NCBI GenBank assembly: GCA_023055355.1
Contig: JALJCS010000015.1
Location: 16,295,516-16,359,515, forward strand
DNA length: 64,000 nucleotides
Direction of reading: 5' to 3'
Source of the DNA: Agelaius tricolor
Lineage: Eukaryota > Chordata > Aves > Passeriformes > Icteridae
Under the pieces are notes generated by a model. The model saw only the letters and a list, made by a program, of their open reading frames with translations, ran no database searches and had not been told where the DNA came from. Of this stretch, positions 32,801-46,600 are shown piece by piece; within the stretch, counting starts at the first letter, position 1, and every line of letters begins with the position of its first letter. The translations under genes were made by a program, and so were the position numbers.

Positions 32801-35800
32801 TTGCCAGCTGCACAGATTAATTTTTAACCTCCTTTTCGTTTTCCAGGGCTAAGGCAGATGAGTAAACACTTCACGCCAAGCCTCAGCTGGGCAAGCTGTT
32901 GTCAGCTCAGTGGAGGTGACTGTTCCCAAGTGTCTGCCCTTCCCTTCCCAGACCCCTCTTTTTGATTTGTCTGTTTTCATAGAAGTTTCATTCTGCCTGC
33001 TGGCCAGACACCAGCAAGAATTCCTCTGATGCCTGTTCACAGCAAAGGTGCTGCAAAGCTGCAGTTATCTGAGCAGAGGAGGGCTGCTACAGGATTTCCT
33101 CATGGGAAAAAAAAATAAGTTCAGTTTTAGGCTTCTGGTGGCTTCTCTGAAAGATAACTAAACTTTGCATTCATCACTATCTGGAACTTGATCTTGGGGT
33201 CAGAAGTACAAGCATGCAAAGTCTGCCTAAGCGAGGATGATGTTTAAACCCCCTCGCTATCTTCCCTATCACCTCTTTTAACAATACCCAGGTTTGGAGA
33301 GGACCATCCTCCTTTATTTTGGACCGGTATGGCAGCTGCCAGGGGTAGAAACTGGGCTTCCATATCTTCACAATTTGAAGCATAAAAATGGGGTTAAATA
33401 TTCTGGATATTAGTCCTGCAAACCCCAGGCAGGGCACCTGAAAGCCATGAGCCCCAACATTGTACCCAGACTGAAAGTCTGATGAATAGAATGTAGTAGA
33501 AAACCCTCTTTCATTACTTAGCAGGTAACTCTTTATTGATGCTACATAAGAATTTTGCCTCATCTGAGGCTGGATAAAAACAGAGGAAGTTTTTCAACAT
33601 TTGGCCCTTCATTTGGGAATTTCAACTAATAACACTCTGTCCTTCCTCTGTTTCACAAGTCCCCTAACTAATATACTGGGATATGTGAAAATATTGCTAT
33701 GACTCATATCTTAACAGCCCAAATCCAAACTTCTTTAGAGGCTTGGAGTGGTTGGGGAAAGGGCAAAATTACAGAAATGAAGATGTGATATGTGAAGCTT
33801 GCTCTGAGGAGGGAACACCCATAACATATCAATGCTCTTCAGCATCACCAGCCCGGTAGTAGTAAACAGACAAGAAAAGTGCTTAGTACATCAAACTTTC
33901 TGGTTAAAAGCAGTTTTCATCACCATGTGTCCAAATTAGTAAGACAGGAAAAAATATACAGTATCCTGGAAAGTTGAAGCTATTGGTCTCACCAGAAAAC
34001 CCAGCAGAAAACTCAGGGATGGGGCATCAGATCAGATCAGGAGAGCAGAAAAAAACTGAGAGGAAATGAGCAGTGCCTGGTACTTAGTTTTATCTCATTT
34101 TAGGTGTTCTTTCCTCATAATTCATACTGACAATTAACTATTTATTTCAGGAAAATACAAGAGCTGGTGAGGAGGAAAAAGTTGACATCTGATTCCCTTT
34201 GGCTGTCAACTCTACCTAAAGCGTGTGCTACAGAGGTTCAATGAAACTTTTCATTTGGACAGAACACAGACTGTCCCAAGTACAGCACTCACGAGTGTCC
34301 AGTCATGTGCAATTCAAGGACTTTGTGGTAAACACCACCTCTGTAATGCAGAACAATTAAAGTTATTCTCACCACAGCTGAGCCTGGTTCATTTGTGAAC
34401 AGGGTGCAGTGAATGTTGTATCACGCCTGTGAGGATCTGACTGTTTTAGGAATAAACCTTTCAAAGAAGGGAAGACATTGATAAAAAATTGAGGTGCCAC
34501 AGAAAAGGCCAGATGTTCAACTTTTAGGCCTTTAAAGGGCATGCAAATTTTTTCTCATGGCTGAATGTGCATATTACCCATTGATGTGATCACTTATGCA
34601 TCCAGCTCATCATCTGAATAGGCAAATATCATATCTTCTGCAGCAACCATACTCAGAATTTAATGCAAAATTCATTCTTTTTGAAAATCAGTCCCCTAGA
34701 ACACAATGGTAAATCATGCACGATGAAGTGATATGAAGAGAAATGCTGCACCCTTCTTCTGAGGTCTTTATTTCTTTTCTCTAGAAAAAATGTCTCCACC
34801 TTGATGCTGAAAGCCACAATTATTATTTCTTCATAGTCACACTGTGTCGCTACTCAGTGGCTCACATCATTGATTGGGCTCCATTATGCTAAATTCTAGA
34901 ATGCCCAAAGAGCTAAATATAAATCAGGAGATAACAGATACAAAAATAGATGTGGACCACAAGGTAACCATGAGCCACAGCTACCATGAGCCTGCAGTAG
35001 ATTTGTCTTCTGAGGTGCAGTGAAGCAAAGCTGGGGTGACTCAGGACGTGACAAAAGAGCACAAAGGACGAAGGGTTAGTGGTGGTTCTCGCATCACTGA
35101 ATTACCACACTGAAAGGATTATCCTGCATCATGATAGATGACAGGACAGCTTTCATGCAACCCATGATTGAATGATGCTCAGAAATGAGGGTTCTCATCC
35201 CACATGATGAACTCACTTGTCTTTTTTTTTTTCAGTTTTTTTTTTCTTCTTTTTTTTTTTCTTAACAAAGGTAAGATTGGTCTCCCAGGAACAGCCATGG
35301 TGTTTTCTCAGCTCTGCCATGGTGTTTTGCCTTGACTTTTGTTTCCTGGCAGCTCCAATGGTTATGGGGTTCCTTGCTCATTTCCTTTCCAACCACATGA
35401 TGTTTATAGTTACCATGTTTGAACAAATAGAGTAAATTGAATTGCAGATGATATGTAATACAGTGTAATATAATACAATAATATACATGAAATGTACTCT
35501 ACATTTGTATATCAGCTTGTTAGCAGCAGTCCTGACCTTAACAAGAATTTCTTAGAATCCCATCTCCAGGCACCAGAATCCTTGAGACCACATGTGATTT
35601 GGTATGGAAAGATGCTTTCCATTCATATTATGACCCACTGTGTTTAGCTGTTCTCTCATACACAGCGACAGATGTATGTAAGAAAATATATGTAGGAAAG
35701 CAAACCTGCCATGATTATCTGCCTCCAAAACGAATGCTTACTCAGGAAGACAAAAACACTCTCCCCCTTGCTAGGAAAAACCTAAGCTATGTTATGTCAC

Positions 35801-37652
35801 ACAGATAACATGCCCGTAGTTTTGGTGCCATAAAGCATAAATCACAATTTAGCCCTCTGCAAAAAGCCTCTGTGCCCTGAGCTGCTGTGCCCCAGAGCCC
35901 GAGGTGCACCTTCCTGGGAGGAGATGGGCAGAGCTGCAGGAGGGGGCGAGGAGAAGCCACGGCTGCCCCTGCCACCACACATCATCTCTGCAAGGGCCCA
36001 GCTGGGAGCAAACTGGGACCCAGTCTGAATGTGGGGGTTGCTTTCAGGTGATGTCAATGCAATGCTTGCTTTTCTGCTTTTTAAAGGCTTAGAGCAATTC
36101 TGGATCTGTGTCAGGACTGTGATCCCCTGTGCAGGATGGAAAAGGATTTTTAATGAAAACAAGCTTCAGTTGTGAATATTTTAATACAGTGCCAAAGTGG
36201 TAACAGGATGATAAAGTTTTGATAGGCCTGGTATTGGCTTTTATTTTTTTAAGGGGGAACTCCTCTCTCACTAACAGAAAAAGCATTTTTAATGCCAACA
36301 TCAATATAAAGTGCTGCTGGGACTTTTATATCTTTTCAATATCAGGCCTATGTTCAAGGAGAAAAAATAAATGCAGTGTTCACAACCATTTGATATTATA
36401 GCTGAATAGCTTTCAAAAAGCTCTTACCATGTTTTTATGCACAAAGTATGATTTGAAGGTTGAGGATGGAAAATGAGGGAACTGGAGGGGAGGGGAATCT
36501 TTTTGTTAATTTATAGATGCTAGCTGAAATGTTTAAGACCAATCTTGCCAGGGTCACAAAACAGTGTGGAGATTGGTTTATTTTGCAAATAGCAGAATTT
36601 CTTCTTCTTCTTCTTTCCATCTTTTTTTTTTTTTTTCTGGCAGCATCAATAAATTTGTTTGATGCACTTTAAATGTTTAATTAAAACATTATGTTAGCAC
36701 ATTTACTGTAAGTGATAAAAACACTTTGGAGGTGGTCTTAAAGCAATTGGTGGCTCTGAAATTGCTAGACATGCACTAGTAAATCAGATACAAAGTCCAT
36801 AAATTGGAACGATTCTCTTTCAGGCCTGTGCCATTTCACAGATATTAAAGCTGCTTAATTTAATTCCTCAGTAATGTGGAATGTGTACAGCAGCTGATGT
36901 CACTTCTTCAGACTGATTGTTTAAGGTCATATAAACTCAGGCCTACAGAGCACAGGATAGAAATTCCCTCTTATATTAATACTGTTTATAATTCAGTTCT
37001 CCTTCAATCCCTTAATCAGAAAAGAAATGTTTATTGTGTGACATTGCTAAAAAATAAGTAGGAATTGTAATGAGTACTTGAAAAAGTAGAAAAAATATTC
37101 ACTAAATCACAGCTACTGGTACCAAATGTCTCTTCTTTTTAAGCAGGCTTGTTCAACTTGAAAGAAAAACTTATTTTTAATGCAAAGCAGTCACTTTTAT
37201 ATATGGAATTCAACTCTATTTTGTAAAGTAAAAAGTACAAAGGAGAAGCAAAAGCTACTGTAAACTATTCCTTGCAAATGACTTTGTTCCCCAGCAAGTA
37301 GCACTGCCCCATATTTACCTGATGAAATCTATAACCAGCTGAAGTCAATGGGTGTTTTGCTGCTTCCTCCCATTAGAAGGGCTCATGCTTTTAGGAATTG
37401 CATAGGTAGCATCTTTAACAATATGCAAGGGATAGCATCTGCTGCTCCACTGCTGTTTTAATACCTGCATTCAAAACACAATAGTAATAAAAGCTTCAGA
37501 ACAAATTATTACGATTGGCTTCTTTGCCTATGTTGGAAATCTTTACTGAATCAAATTAATACAGAATATAAATATCACAATTAGATTTCACCAAGATGAG
37601 CAAAGAATGAATCTTCCTTCTTCAGCTAAGAAAGTAGATTTTCTTGAGAAAT
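29871..37652. other. Non-coding 5' flank
   Basis: No convincing coding exon, RNA gene or mobile element. It contains poly-T pairs around 35221-35262 and a (TTC)n run at 36598-36616. Confidence 0.45.
36598..36616. repeat. (CTT)n microsatellite followed by poly-T
   Basis: About five CTT units followed after CCATC by a T16 run. Confidence 0.85.
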
Positions 37653-37665
37653 CTCTGAGTCAGCA
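37653..37665. promoter_or_regulatory. Candidate MARE (Maf recognition element)
   Basis: CTCTGAGTCAGCA matches the T-type MARE TGCTGAGTCAGCA at 11 of 13 positions, with an intact TGAGTCAGCA half and T-rich flanking sequence (TTTCT). It is about 14 kb upstream of MAF, a position from which MAF could regulate itself. A single motif match is weak evidence. Confidence 0.3.
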
Positions 37666-40600
37666 TTTCTTGCAAGATGAACCTTTTTCCCCTTCCCCCA
37701 CCAATGTCAATAGCTGAGAAGTCAATGATTTCCAAGGATGTCACGGATAACTTGCAATAGGAAAGGTAAAAGTTCACTCATTTTGATGTGTACATAACCT
37801 ATTTCAGTCATCTTTAACAATATGTAACATGAAATTCTTAGCATGGAAAACCTGACTAGATGTCATGTCCCCTACTCATAAAAACAAAGCTGTGTGACAA
37901 GTTTATCCCAGGATGCAGGAGAAAAATTAGCTCCATTAGAGGCTTGACTCTGGAGCAGCAGGAGCTCTTCACAAATTGCTCTGCTGCAGGAGCCACTGGG
38001 TAGATGGTTTCTCGACATGAGGGTTTCTTTCCAGGGCTGTGAATATTTTATTTTTTATTCTTTGCAGTGTCTGGTACCACTGAGCCCTGACTCATGGGCT
38101 GAGATCAATGCCATGCCAGGGATAAAGCAGCAGAGCTCAACACACGCTGCTGCCGGTGATGTCAGAGGAGTGTGTTGGTGAAAATGATACTGTCGTCTTC
38201 AGTGTGTTTTTAATTCATATTTGTTCTCTTTCCTGATGAAACCACGTTTTTACCACCAGCATGAGGTAGAATGGATTTTTATCTCTCATGCATCAACCAA
38301 GTTATCAGCACGTTCTAATTACAGTGTGTTGTGAGAAGCAGCAAGAGCACAGCTGGATGTTCCGACTCCAGATCTGAGGTGTCTGCAAGGCAGACATTTA
38401 AGAAAATAACTAAATACTGAGGCTCATTAGACCATGTAATATTTAAAGCAGGGTTGAATTTGTCTCATGAACTCTGTCCTGTGTGGTCAAATTCCAACTG
38501 TATGTCTGCCTGCCCTACTATTAATCACTTTTTGGATCAAGAGACAAAATCACCTCTCCAACATTCTTAAGCAAATGTGTGTTTTTTCCATAAACAAACA
38601 AAGAAATCAAAACTATTTATCTTAACTTGTTGATTTGTCCAAGTTATCTCATCCCAGATATAAAGACTATCCCAAATATTAACAGGGAAAAATTCTTTGT
38701 AACAGCTGCACCTATTTTAAAGCTGTTATTCTCTTCAGTCTTATGCTGCACTGGTTGCAGTCTTTAATGGTTAAAAAGAGTAGCAAAGGAGTAAAACCTG
38801 GGCAATCTCACTCATCTTCATCTGACCTATTTCAGATTCTCATAACTGTCAAAAGAAACAGAGAAACCAACTGTTGCCACACATAGTGAGGCCTTCACTG
38901 ATAAACTCTGACAGAGCCCTGTCAAGCTTCAAAGTAATTTTCAGCAGAAATTAATACTCTGTATTAGAGTCAATTTCAGAAGAAATTAAGTAAGCGCACT
39001 GGAGTAATTTATGCCACCATTTCCAAAAGGAATAATAGCTGATTCTGAATTTGTAATAAAGAGTATTCATAACTGAAAATTAAATCCCAGATAGTGGCAG
39101 TTCAAATTTGGTCATTGTGCTTCATATAAAGAAAAAAGCAAAACATTTATTGTCAAGTATCAGTCCAGCCAGAGTTTCAAAGCACCTGCATTGGAAAAAT
39201 ATCATGAGGTGTGCCCACAAGTCATGAACATCATTCCCGAATTTTGATAATGTGTAGCCATTATATAAATACATATACATTATATACCACTTATATTTGT
39301 CATAGGTTAAAATGCTTTACTTAAGCATCAATATTTATATCTAACTGAGCAGAGCAGTCCTCAAGGTAAGCTTAAGACCCTTGGGATTTATTTCCTTTTT
39401 TTTTTTTCCTAGAAAACTACATTTTTAAACAGTTTTGATATTTCACGGTATAGTTTGTGACAGGGCTATTTCACCATTCCCTAACGTGGGCTGTGGTGTC
39501 ATCACATAGTCCCTAACACTGTGTCAGTGTGAGTCTATGGAGAAGACATCAAGATGTCAACATTTTCTGAAAGGCAAAAGAGTGTCAGAGCAAGTTTGCA
39601 GAGACAGGGTGGTGTGAGAAGAGGAGCAGAAATGACTCGGTGTCTGTGGCTGTACCACACTGCTGGGCAAAGACACGCTCATCCCAGGAGCCTTTGAAGA
39701 AGCATGTGCAGTATTCAAGAAGAAGCAACCAGGTAGCTGGGGTATTTTCAAGCATTAGGGAATGTTTAAATAAATTTTTTAAATACCTGACCCATAACAG
39801 GAAGTCTCACCATAGTAAGAGAAGGGGATTGGAGAGTGGCACAGTGTTAAAGAAGAGGAGAGGTGAACAATGCTTGTTGAACAATCCAGTACTGTCCTTG
39901 AGAGATTTCCTTCCTGCCTTTTCCTGGTCAGTGGAGGGTGCAACATTCTCCTGGAGGGTCTGCACAGCCTGTGGGCAGATCAGACCAGCAGCCAGCAACA
40001 CCAGGCAGGAGTCCCCTCCTGGAACCAAGGGACCACAACATCAGTGCACAGACAGTGCTCCTTGTGCCTGGTGATACCCACTCATTTCCCCATTTGAGAT
40101 CACTAGAGGCAGATTGAAAGGTTCATTTATGTTTCAGCAACTGGCCAAAGCCCTCAGGGATGCACAGCTCCGCCAGTCTCTGCAAGTGTTCATCTTTCCT
40201 CACCCCAACCACGTTTCATGAAATATCCAGCCCTGCACCTCCCCTTCCCACGTGCTGCCTCCTCTCCCAGCTGTGCCGGGCTCTGTCCAGTGCTGTGAGC
40301 AGGGAGGTTTCCCATAGCCCTGTTCCCTGCACGCTCTTGGAAAGGACACCCCAACACTTCAGGAGTGCAGCTCTGCAGTTACGTTATTTTAGCCCAGACA
40401 TCTGGAATGTATCATATAGAGGCCAGATTTGAGGAGTATCTTCATGTTATGCTGCATGCAAGAAGGAGGAAGGCAGAGGGTTCACTTTACTGCAGCACAG
40501 ATGAACTCTAATTACTTTTTGTTTAATTAGTGGGCGATGTAAATGTGCATGTTAACACATGGTCCACCAAAGTCCTTTCTGACCCTCAGCAAGGAAATCC

Positions 40601-43600
40601 CTCCATCAACATTTGTTGCATCAGAGCAAAACTGAGACAGAGGGATACAGATACCTACTTGCTGTGACCTGAAGGGGACCAGGTTTCCATAGCTACTTCC
40701 ATATTTTAGGAATGGATGCTTCTTTTCTTCAAGAGTCTTGAAGGTCAATTGTCTAAGGTGATTGAGGCAACAAAACTCCTAAGGTTCAGAAAACCTTAGT
40801 CAAGAGCAGGAATTCAAAGCACCCAGGTGCTACACTCTGACTGGTCTGTGAAATATGTGTCAAAATCAGGTGCTCTCTGCCCTCTCCCCAGCTGACAAAT
40901 GGGACTCTGGAGGTCCAACCACACCACAGAGTGCTGTGAAAATAAGAATAAAAAACAAAAAAAACAACTCTTACTACATTCATTTATCAGTGTGAAATGG
41001 AAAACAACCCAGAGTTCAGTGCAGCCAAACAGATGAAAGATGCAGTTGTCCTGACCTTGGGTGGTGGGTTTTTTCCACCCTTCTGCTGAGCTTTCTTAGG
41101 GAGGGATTTTCGTCATTACCACAGGCGAGGTCTCCTGGGCACGGAGCTGCGGCTGCTGCCGAGAGCAGCGAAGCCAAACCCACCACTGGTGCAGCTCCAC
41201 CAAAGCTCCCAGCCTCACAGAAGGGACTAATTTGGCCTTGTGTATTTTGAATAAATTGTTAACTCTTCTCGGCATGAAGAAGTGATTATTGAAAAGTTTG
41301 CCTCCACATACAAATGCAAATGACAGTCGAAGAACACGTGAATGTTAATCTTCCAAACCAAGTACGTAGACAAATGCTAGTCATTAGAAACATTTCCGTG
41401 CATTTATATTAGGCTGTCCTCTAAAAGACTTTTCAGACAAATATGTCATCAAGATATTCAAAACCATGTAATCTTATCCAAAGTTTCATCTATCAACAGT
41501 ACAGTTTTCATCTCTCGCAGCTGTGTGTCAGAATGTGCAGGCAGATTAGCCAGCTGATAGCAAGGGGGAAGGGAAAGAGGGGCTCTGTCATCATCAAGAA
41601 ATACTGCTGGGGAGAAGAGACTCTTGCTGTTGATTTTTTAAAAATCTCCCCAAGAACCCTTTCTGTACAGGGATGCAGAGGATACTTGCAAAGACTTTAA
41701 TTTTTTGATGGGAATTGATGCTCACCCCTGCTCAAAGGCCCCCTCCCCCTGCTTCCCCTTCCCTGCAGAGAGTAAGTTCTAATAACAAAAAACATCCTGA
41801 GCACAATTGTGTGTCTGGTATCTGTGGCAAAGAGTCCCCCTCCACAGCAGATTAATCCACCAGATTTCTCATGCCTTCATAGGCCCGCAGAGAACCTGAT
41901 AAAACCCAAATCCAGATGGTTTTGAGTTCCAGCTGCACCCTTCACCTTCCTCAAAGGGCAAATCCCCACACAGGTCCCTTGTCCTTCCAGAGCCAGAGGG
42001 ATCACTGGGGGGAAAAGGAAAAAAAAAGTTTACAGTAACACTTTTCAGCAAATTCTGTAATTCTGTTGTTTCGAGGAGAGAGATGAATGGTGACATATAT
42101 GGGCTTCTGATGAAGATGCAAAGAGATAGGGCTAAAACACACAGTAAAATGCTGTGAAATGATTCCCCAATATGAGATTCAATATGCTGCCACTGTTGTC
42201 TATGAGACAATGTCTTTGAATCCATGCATATGAATTAATGCATAATCTTTGAGTGTATTCATTTTTAAATACATTCTTTCAAGTGGATTTTAGCATTACT
42301 GAGTAGCTCTAGCTTGACAGCACTTGAAGAAAATGTTTTCAAATTTGGGGAGATGGGAAAATTTTTAAAAACTGCAGAAGAGCAGTGAGGACTTAACATT
42401 GCCTAAAATAGGTTCATGATTTTCTGGGTATCTTTGAAACCTCTTCACAAAGTGAAGCCCTAAATCTCCATGTTTAGAGACACAAATTCAGTTCCTTGAT
42501 TTTCAGAGATACTGTTTGTGCAGACCATATTTAGCATGTCTGAACATCACCTGTCCCAACAAAACCATCTTCAGTTCTCAGGGTTACATTTTCCTTTTTT
42601 GCTTTTGTCATAAACGCTCCTCCCCCAGGGACAGACAGAAACAAGGACAGTGCTTAGCCATTTGCCAGGGACTCTGCTTTCACCTTAAGGGCATAATTCA
42701 GCAGAAAGAAACCTATTTTGGTGGAGAATCCTACAACATGAACACCTTCCAGCACCGAGGACTGAAGCCAGCTGATGTCAATGGAGTCACCAGACCATCT
42801 GCAGGGGTTGGGGTACGAGTCCCCAAAGCCAGAACTGAGGGAGATGAGCACTGTGGGAGGCAGAACCCCAAATCTTGCTTAGATTCCCCTGAGCTTGTCT
42901 GGTTCCTTAACTTCCACACAAAATCCATCTTTCCAACGGGAGCATAATGCTTACCCGATTCCCCTAATTTTTCCTCCGCCTGGGAAATGTGCTTTGGAGG
43001 CACTTGAGTGAAAAACAAAAAAAAGCTGGAGCGCAGAGAAAGAGCCTTTTGAGGGCCAACATGGAGGTGTCCTGTGAGGGAGGAAGCAGAAGTTAGTTGT
43101 CCACTAAAACACCGCCCTTAAATGCAAAACAAAATTTAACGTCTCTGGAAAAGGAGATTCCAGCATGGAATTTCATTCCATTCCATTCCAGTATGGAATT
43201 TCTCAAGGCTTCATTTGAAAAACTCTAATTTTAAACTCAAACACATTTTAAAAACACATTGTCAGTTCCTTGCTTGGAAAAGTACCATTGTCTCTTCTGA
43301 AGAGAAATGTAAAGGAAAAAAGGAGTGGGGTGGGAAGGGGAAGACACATTATGTGATGAAACAAGACGTTGCTCCCAGCCTGGGGCTCGCTGCCCAGGCA
43401 CACACTCCTGCCTGCCAGCCAAGGTCCACTGGGTCAAAACTCGGCTGCAGAGACTGCCCTGAGCTAGTGTTTACCTAGAGGAGCCATTGCAGCCACTCAG
43501 GAAATAATCCACATTTCCAAATGAGCCTGCGTGCCCAAATATTTATTTGCTAGTTAGGTGGTAATGGCTCTAGAGTGGTTGTCACAGTCTTTTGGGGACA

Positions 43601-46600
43601 GTGTGCAACTTGACAGCTACACAGGGTTTGTGCACCAGGTGAGGCATTAATCTGGTTAGCTGGAGTACTATGGTCTGTCCACAAATCATTAATGCTGCCT
43701 CCAGTGCTGAGCACTGTTAACTCATGTACTCCAGGGCTGGTCGGTCAGCCCAGTCCCACAGAACAGATATTTAGCCCAGTGAGGTCTGCAGACTTTTCCC
43801 AGCCCCATTTTTATTGCCAGGCCAGCAGAAAGCAGTGCAATGCTTGGGACCATGGGAGGAGGCTCTGGAGTTAAGGCTTCAGCAGGGAAAGGCGGAGGAG
43901 AGCAAGAATCTGCCAAAACAAGCACGGGTGGTGTGGCTTCAGAAGACAGGGGCATCGAGCAGCAGGGAGCAGAGCTTGCTGGAGTGGTTTTCAAGGATGG
44001 CTTAGGAAACAGGCTTTGATTTTAGCAGCAGGTTCTACCAACAGAGACCAAACTGCCCTCGGCACAGCTCTGTCCTTTTTCTTCGCCTACACACCACCAC
44101 AAGCCACAAAGCACTCACCAAGACTGTATAACAAACCTAACTTCAAAAGACCAAAAGCCACAAGAAACACAATGTCCTACAAGAAGGGAGCAGGAGCACA
44201 AAGAGAGATAGTAGTAGAGATTTCCCCAGATTCCTTTCTGTGGAAAGAGAGAAGTGGGCAGCCAGGAGGTTTCTGATACATTTCCACATCTCCTTTCAGT
44301 TCCCAGAGCTGCTCCAGCTCCCCTTAAGGGTTCCCAGCTTCCACCAGGGGATACAGAAATACTGTGAGGACTCCAAGTAATCATGCAGAAGATTTTTTGC
44401 TTCCAGTGAGTACTGGGAACATCTTTTAACCTCGCCAGAGCTGTCTTACAGGGGCAAACAAACAACAAATGGCAGGAGTTCTGCTCTCCCCGTGGCCATG
44501 GCTGTTTTCAGCTCTGAGGGATGCCAGCAGAATCTGTGAGGACCCATTCTAAGGCTGGTGCTCCCTCTCTCAGTCTTCTTATCCATCTCTTTTTTCAGAA
44601 TGGCTGGAGTCAAGGATGTGGTCTTGACTTTGCCTTCACTGATAGCAGCACGGAGACTCCACTAAGGAGTCTGCTCTTGGAGGGTTATTGGAAAAAGCTG
44701 CTTGCACAAGATGTGACTGCTGGGTCTACACCCCTGCCTCTGCCTTCAGCAGTGTTCACAGTCCCCTCTCCCAGGAGAAGAGAACACAGAGGCTGCTTTT
44801 TAGGGAAGGGCATTTCCCCACTAGTGCTCTGGTGGTGTCCCTGGCAGTGAGTAGAATGTCATCTGTGGTCTGCACATCACAGGAATAATCAAAACAGCTC
44901 CCCTCCTAACTCATAACAGACAGCATGTCACTGAGATGGATTTACCATTGGCTGGCTCCCCTGCACTGCTCAGATTAAAACAAAACTGAAAAAACCCCAG
45001 TATTGTGTGTAATCAGGGATGTGAGCACCGACCCAGAAGTTGCACATCCCACACTAGACAAGCCAAGTCAGAGATAACAAAAGTTCAATAACTCCTTCAG
45101 CAGATTGAGCACTTGATTACTCCGAACAATCTGCTTCAAAGAGCTACAGCCTTGCCAGGGGGGAATCATTCACCCCTCCTGGAGCCAGGAAGCCACCTCT
45201 GATGCTGCACCATGGGCTGGGAATCTTCCAGACACCTCCAGGAACTCTTGAAGGTGCTTTTGCCCTGGAGAGGATGTCTCTTCAGAGGTGGTGAACTCAG
45301 CCTGCTTTCAGGAGGTTTTTCAAGCCAACAGAGGCACCTGAAGACTTAGAGAAAGATGACACTGCCAGATGGCACGGCCCAGGGAGAGGATGAAATGAAG
45401 GCTGCGGGGGATGCATACACTGATTTCTCCAAAGACTTATAACCACGAGGAAGAAAGAAATAGCTCTGCCACAAGAGAGTCTGATGAGAAAAGTCATTTG
45501 CTACTGAAATGTAATTTAAAAAATGTATTTAATACCACTTAACAACACAAGCCTGTAATATCCTCTTATCTAAACTGCTTGTGGATTACTTGCTTTTCAC
45601 TTACTAACCTACCCAATAATTTCTACAAAAAATAAAAATACAGGTCAGGGTTTCGCTACCAGATTTAGTTATTTTACTACCAGACAAAGATGAGCCAGAA
45701 TGGTTATCAAGAAAAATAAGGGGCGAAAAGAGAATTGGGAAATCTTAGACATTGTATTAAAACAACAGTTTTTAGGGTGTTTGATTTACTATTCAACTGT
45801 GTGCAGCTGCTTCTGTGAGAAATAGGAAGCATGCCAAGGGAAAGAGATGGGGGGAAAAAATTAACGGGTGGGGGAGGTTTGCAGAATCAACTGGTTAATG
45901 AGATATGAAATTTTTTATGAGTAAGCCCCTGCTGAAAAGCACTTGTTTGTTTGAACCAGCTTAGTGCTTACCCACTGACACGGCAGTGCGGGTTCTCTCT
46001 CTCAACCACTTAATCACCAAATGAGAAATTTAGATAGCATTTGGGTTTTTCATGCGCTGGTTTAGAGCCTCTGTGCTTCCCCTTCCTTATCTTGGAGCTG
46101 GCTAAAAGCTGCTGGGGTCCTGGCACGGGTTTCCTCCTCTCTGCAGGCTGCAGTGCTCTGTGTGAAGGGGAGCACTTTGCATGGGGAGGGCGGTAAATGA
46201 CTCGAGTCCTGCCGTGGTGCAGGGAGGAATCTCAGCAGAGCAAGGTAAGAGCTGTGGGTTTGAATGCCTTGAGGAGGAGGTCAGGAGGAAAGTGGTGCTC
46301 TCAGCCTGCCAGGCTGGTTCCACCTTCCCTACTGCTGCATTTCAGAGCAGAGAAGAGCTTTCTTTTCTCCACTTTTAGGGGAAAGATTCAGGTTTCAAAT
46401 GTCCGTGGAAGATACATGACCAGAAAAGCTCTCTGCTTGGTCCTGAGGAAAGCCCCCAAATCTTTTAAAAATCCAGACCTTCACTTGTCTTTCCTTGTAA
46501 GACCACTGAGGCAGTCTCCTGCTGATTGTCCCCATCTGTGTGAATCCCCTTTTTGGGCTCTGAGCATTTTGCAGACACTTCCCCTGGAGACCTAGGCACC

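Noticed and set aside
35221..35276. Possible tiny exon between a T-rich TTTCAG and AAAGGTAAG
   Set aside because: The acceptor and donor words arise in poly-T low complexity, and the enclosed sequence is itself nearly all T.
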